Assembly: GCA_031271555.1 (NCBI GenBank) | Contig: JAISVN010000054.1 | Coordinates: forward strand, 1-8,152 | DNA from: Candidatus Methanoplasma sp. | GTDB lineage: Archaea; Thermoplasmatota; Thermoplasmata; Methanomassiliicoccales; Methanomethylophilaceae | Direction: 5' to 3' | Length of the DNA stretch: 8,152 nt | Shown here: one piece after another, positions 5,652 through 8,152 of the stretch | How the letters are laid out: each line of letters starts with the position of its first letter | Position numbering within the stretch: position 1 is the stretch's first letter | The notes under the pieces: generated by a model | What the model was told of the DNA's origin: nothing | What the model saw: the letters and a program-made list of their open reading frames with translations, nothing else | Database searches by the model: none | Translations under genes and position numbers: made by a program

Positions 5652-8152
5652 CCGTTCTTGTGCATGAACTTCGGACCTTTCCAGTTCCAGTCGCCGAGAA
5701 GGTGCATTGCCGCCGGCACTATGTATGTGCGCACCAGAAGCGCATCGACCACTATCGCAAAGCACAATGCGAACCCGAATTCCTGAAGCATTGTTGTGCT
5801 TGATAGCATCAGGGTACCGAATGCGCCACCCATTATCAGACCGCATATCGTTATGACGGATCCGGAATGTGTGACGGCGTGCGTTATGGCATCGTCGTTG
5901 CTCATGCCTTTGTGCATACGGTTCTCTTTGATGCGGGTGGTCAGGAGTATGTCATAATCCATGCCGAGACCCAGACAGACCACGATGAGTATTATCGGTA
6001 TCATCCATATTACGCCGGCACCCATGAGATCCTCAAAGAGCAGATGCGTTATCGCCACGGTCCAGACAACACTCATCAATATGGTCAGTATCGAACGCAG
6101 AGGCGTGACATACGACTTCATCACAAAGAACAGAAGTATGAAGATCAGCGCTATCGCGAGCAGTTCGACCTTCAGGAACTCGCTGCTTACTTGTTCCGAC
6201 ACTTCGTACATAACAACGGCGCTTCCGGTAAGCCATGTGTTCTTGATCATGTCCTGGTTTTCGTCAGCGAAGACCGATACGGTCTCATCGATGAAGTTTA
6301 TGGTCTTCATGGAGACATCGGACATGGCCTCATCTTTGGTCACGACGGTATACTTGACATACGTCAGAGAGATGCCTGATTCTGTTTCCTCTCCTCCAAC
6401 TGATGTCGCCATCACATAGTTGACTGTGTAATCCATGACCGCAATAAGGTTGGGGTCATTGGAAATGGCGCCTATGCCGGTCATTGTCTCGTACCCGGTG
6501 ACTATAGTCTCCAATGATGCTGCGACCTGCTTTCCAAGAGTATCGGGCAGTTTCATCGAAGCTTGGGTGTATGTCGATATCGTGCGCTCGTGGTCTGTGG
6601 AACCGGTTCCGGTGGTGCCCTGGATCATTTTAGACCATTCATACACTCCCACGACCTCTCCGACGTTATCATTACCGGACAGTGATGATGACAGCGTTGA
6701 GAGTGCATTCATGTAATCTGTCCGACTCTCATTCCACCGCAGCATGCCGGACTCGCCGATCATCGTGATACTGCCTATCGGTTCATTCAGTTCCAAGACG
6801 ACGTAATCCGGCATCAGCATTCCGCCGTTCGAATACTCCTCGATCTCGTGCAATCCTTCTATGGCCTCACCGGTGGACATCGAGCCTATCATGTCATAAG
6901 AGGACTCGGAGGTCGCCATGATGTATCCCATGGGTATCGTGAACAGCACAGCGGCGGCGATTATCACTTTCGCGTATTTTATCGAGGCGTGTGCGGATTT
7001 CATGAAATATCTGTTCCCGAAACGCGAGACCTTGCCGTACCATCCCTTATCGGCCTTGCCTCCTTCTTTCAGAGAGTCCATCTTTGTCGGCCAGAACAGC
7101 CTTTCACCGAATATCGCAATGAGCGATGTTATCAGGAAGAGTGCGGCAAGGAGTGCAACGACTATGCCGATCGCCAGCATTATTCCCATCGTGCTTATCA
7201 TCGAGAAAGAGCAGATGGACATGGCGCCGAATCCTATCATGACTGCAAGCCCAGATGTCGTTATCGACTCGCCCGCCCATGTCACAGCGCTTTTGACCGC
7301 GGAGTTGTGATCCGCACCGTGTACGCGCTCTTCCCTGTATCTTGCCAGTATGAATATGCAGTAATCGCATCCAGCACCCAACATCGATACAAGGAGCAGC
7401 ATCTCTGTGATGTAGAATATGTTCATCACCGAGCCCAGCAGGAACATCAGGCAAAGGACGACTCCGAAGGCCACCCCTATTGTCATAGGCGGCATGGCAG
7501 ATGTCACGAAGGACCTGAAGAACAATCCGACAAGCACCAGGATCATCAGTATCGAGAAGATGTCTATCTTCGAGACATCCTCCATTGCCGTCGCTTCCGT
7601 ATCGTAGGATATCGCGGGGGACCCGGACACATACGTCTCTACCTCAGAGATGTTGTTGTCTGAGATTACCCCGCTGATGAAGCTCCTGAACTCAGGCGTA
7701 TCATCGATGACCAGATTGCCTTCGATCATACTCTCGCTGTATATCACTGCGAATATCATGACCCCTGTGTTCTCGTTATCTGGAGATGTGAAGAGCCCAT
7801 AAGGCATGAATTGAGATATCTTCGGATTGCCATCGTCATCAACGTACGTTGGGATCTTCGTTGGAATGAGCATGGACAAGCTTAATGTCTGTTCTTTACC
7901 GATCTGATCATCGAAACCTGCCACGAGAAGAACGGCAGATTCCATCTGGACATCGGGCTGGTCAAAATACTCAGCCATCAGCTCCGCGCCTTCTATGGAC
8001 TCGGCATCGGGCCCCGCCATGTTCGTGGTATCGTAGTCAAGCACATCTCCGGCCTTGAGGGCGAGAGGCACTGCGCAGATCAGGATCACTATCCACATGG
8101 CAACTATCAGTTTGGAACGTTTCAGTATGACGTTTGCCAGTTTTTCGAATAT
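5633..8152 (-). CDS. MMPL/RND-superfamily membrane transporter (N-terminus outside window)
   Basis: The minus-strand frame is open from the window edge to TGA, giving 839 residues. A Met codon lies at 8096-8098, but the 18 codons upstream of it read in the same family-typical style (FEKLANVILKRSKLIVA), so the true start is beyond the window. Numbering from that Met: TM1 about 1-14 plus upstream residues, an extracytoplasmic loop about 20-178, TM2-TM6 about 180-330, a cytoplasmic linker, TM7 about 376-395, a second large loop about 400-640, and TM8-TM12 about 643-800. Each half has the MMPL Asp-Tyr pair in its fourth helix: D245-Y246 (GAGCDYCIF) and D714-Y715 (LGMDYDILL, followed by TRIKE), expected for proton coupling. 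It probably exports lipids, drugs or other hydrophobic compounds; the substrate cannot be read from sequence. No link to thiamine synthesis is evident. Confidence 0.9.
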   Translation of the reverse strand: MFEKLANVILKRSKLIVAMWIVILICAVPLALKAGDVLDYDTTNMAGPDAESIEGAELMAEYFDQPDVQMESAVLLVAGFDDQIGKEQTLSLSMLIPTKIPTYVDDDGNPKISQFMPYGLFTSPDNENTGVMIFAVIYSESMIEGNLVIDDTPEFRSFISGVISDNNISEVETYVSGSPAISYDTEATAMEDVSKIDIFSILMILVLVGLFFRSFVTSAMPPMTIGVAFGVVLCLMFLLGSVMNIFYITEMLLLVSMLGAGCDYCIFILARYREERVHGADHNSAVKSAVTWAGESITTSGLAVMIGFGAMSICSFSMISTMGIMLAIGIVVALLAALFLITSLIAIFGERLFWPTKMDSLKEGGKADKGWYGKVSRFGNRYFMKSAHASIKYAKVIIAAAVLFTIPMGYIMATSESSYDMIGSMSTGEAIEGLHEIEEYSNGGMLMPDYVVLELNEPIGSITMIGESGMLRWNESRTDYMNALSTLSSSLSGNDNVGEVVGVYEWSKMIQGTTGTGSTDHERTISTYTQASMKLPDTLGKQVAASLETIVTGYETMTGIGAISNDPNLIAVMDYTVNYVMATSVGGEETESGISLTYVKYTVVTKDEAMSDVSMKTINFIDETVSVFADENQDMIKNTWLTGSAVVMYEVSEQVSSEFLKVELLAIALIFILLFFVMKSYVTPLRSILTILMSVVWTVAITHLLFEDLMGAGVIWMIPIILIVVCLGLGMDYDILLTTRIKENRMHKGMSNDDAITHAVTHSGSVITICGLIMGGAFGTLMLSSTTMLQEFGFALCFAIVVDALLVRTYIVPAAMHLLGDWNWKGPKFMHKNGTKPSE

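Noticed and set aside
5867..6419. Overlapping + strand frames of 170 and 152 codons opposite the transporter
   Set aside because: They are antisense to conserved transmembrane coding sequence with no family resemblance.
6848..7663. A 271-codon + strand frame opposite the transporter
   Set aside because: It lies entirely antisense to well-supported MMPL coding sequence and is rich in H, R and Y, a usual shadow-frame composition.
8096..8098. This ATG as the true start of the transporter
   Set aside because: The in-frame codons upstream to the window edge encode the typical amphipathic lead-in and the beginning of TM1, so the gene extends beyond the window.

Overview
The window looks like part of an archaeal chromosome, most plausibly a gut-type Thermoplasmata methanogen of the order Methanomassiliicoccales. 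This is inference. It rests on heavy use of AGA/AGG and ATA codons, on genes that start without a Shine-Dalgarno site but with TATA-like boxes about 25-30 bp upstream (leaderless transcripts), on nearly exclusive TGA stops, and above all on an in-frame TAG inside an otherwise intact gene. No 16S, tRNA or methanogenesis marker is present to confirm the assignment.

Layout: positions 1-183 may hold the tail of a membrane-anchored protein cut by the window edge. Positions 184-377 are a strongly AT-rich spacer with a TATA-like box and a TACAAA motif recurring every 39 bp. Next is a stand-alone AAA ATPase with a DUF4143 domain (378-1574). A compact thiamine operon on the + strand fills 1622-5615: thiE, thiS, thiF (short 'family 2' type), thiG, thiH and a second ThiE-fold gene of TenI type. 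From thiS onward the genes overlap by 4 nt or lie 3 nt apart. A large MMPL/RND-type membrane transporter, on the - strand and truncated at its N-terminus by the window edge, converges on the operon from the right (5633-8152).

How the genes work together: ThiF adenylates the C-terminal glycine of the sulfur carrier ThiS. ThiH cleaves tyrosine to dehydroglycine. ThiG condenses thiocarboxylated ThiS, dehydroglycine and deoxyxylulose phosphate into the thiazole. The TenI-type protein may isomerise the thiazole product. ThiE joins thiazole phosphate with the pyrimidine to give thiamine phosphate. This is the bacterial thiazole route, whereas most archaea use a Thi4-type enzyme; gene order and the short ThiF resemble clostridial operons, so lateral acquisition is likely.

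Main discovery: the last operon gene carries TAG at codon 142 (5445-5447). The same frame continues 55 codons to TAA at 5613-5615 and encodes the expected C-terminal part of the TIM barrel (VPVFAIGGI and GVCVRS motifs). The UAG may therefore be decoded, with pyrrolysine as the leading candidate, or it is a recent nonsense mutation. A perfect 12-bp hairpin lies upstream of it in the same gene.
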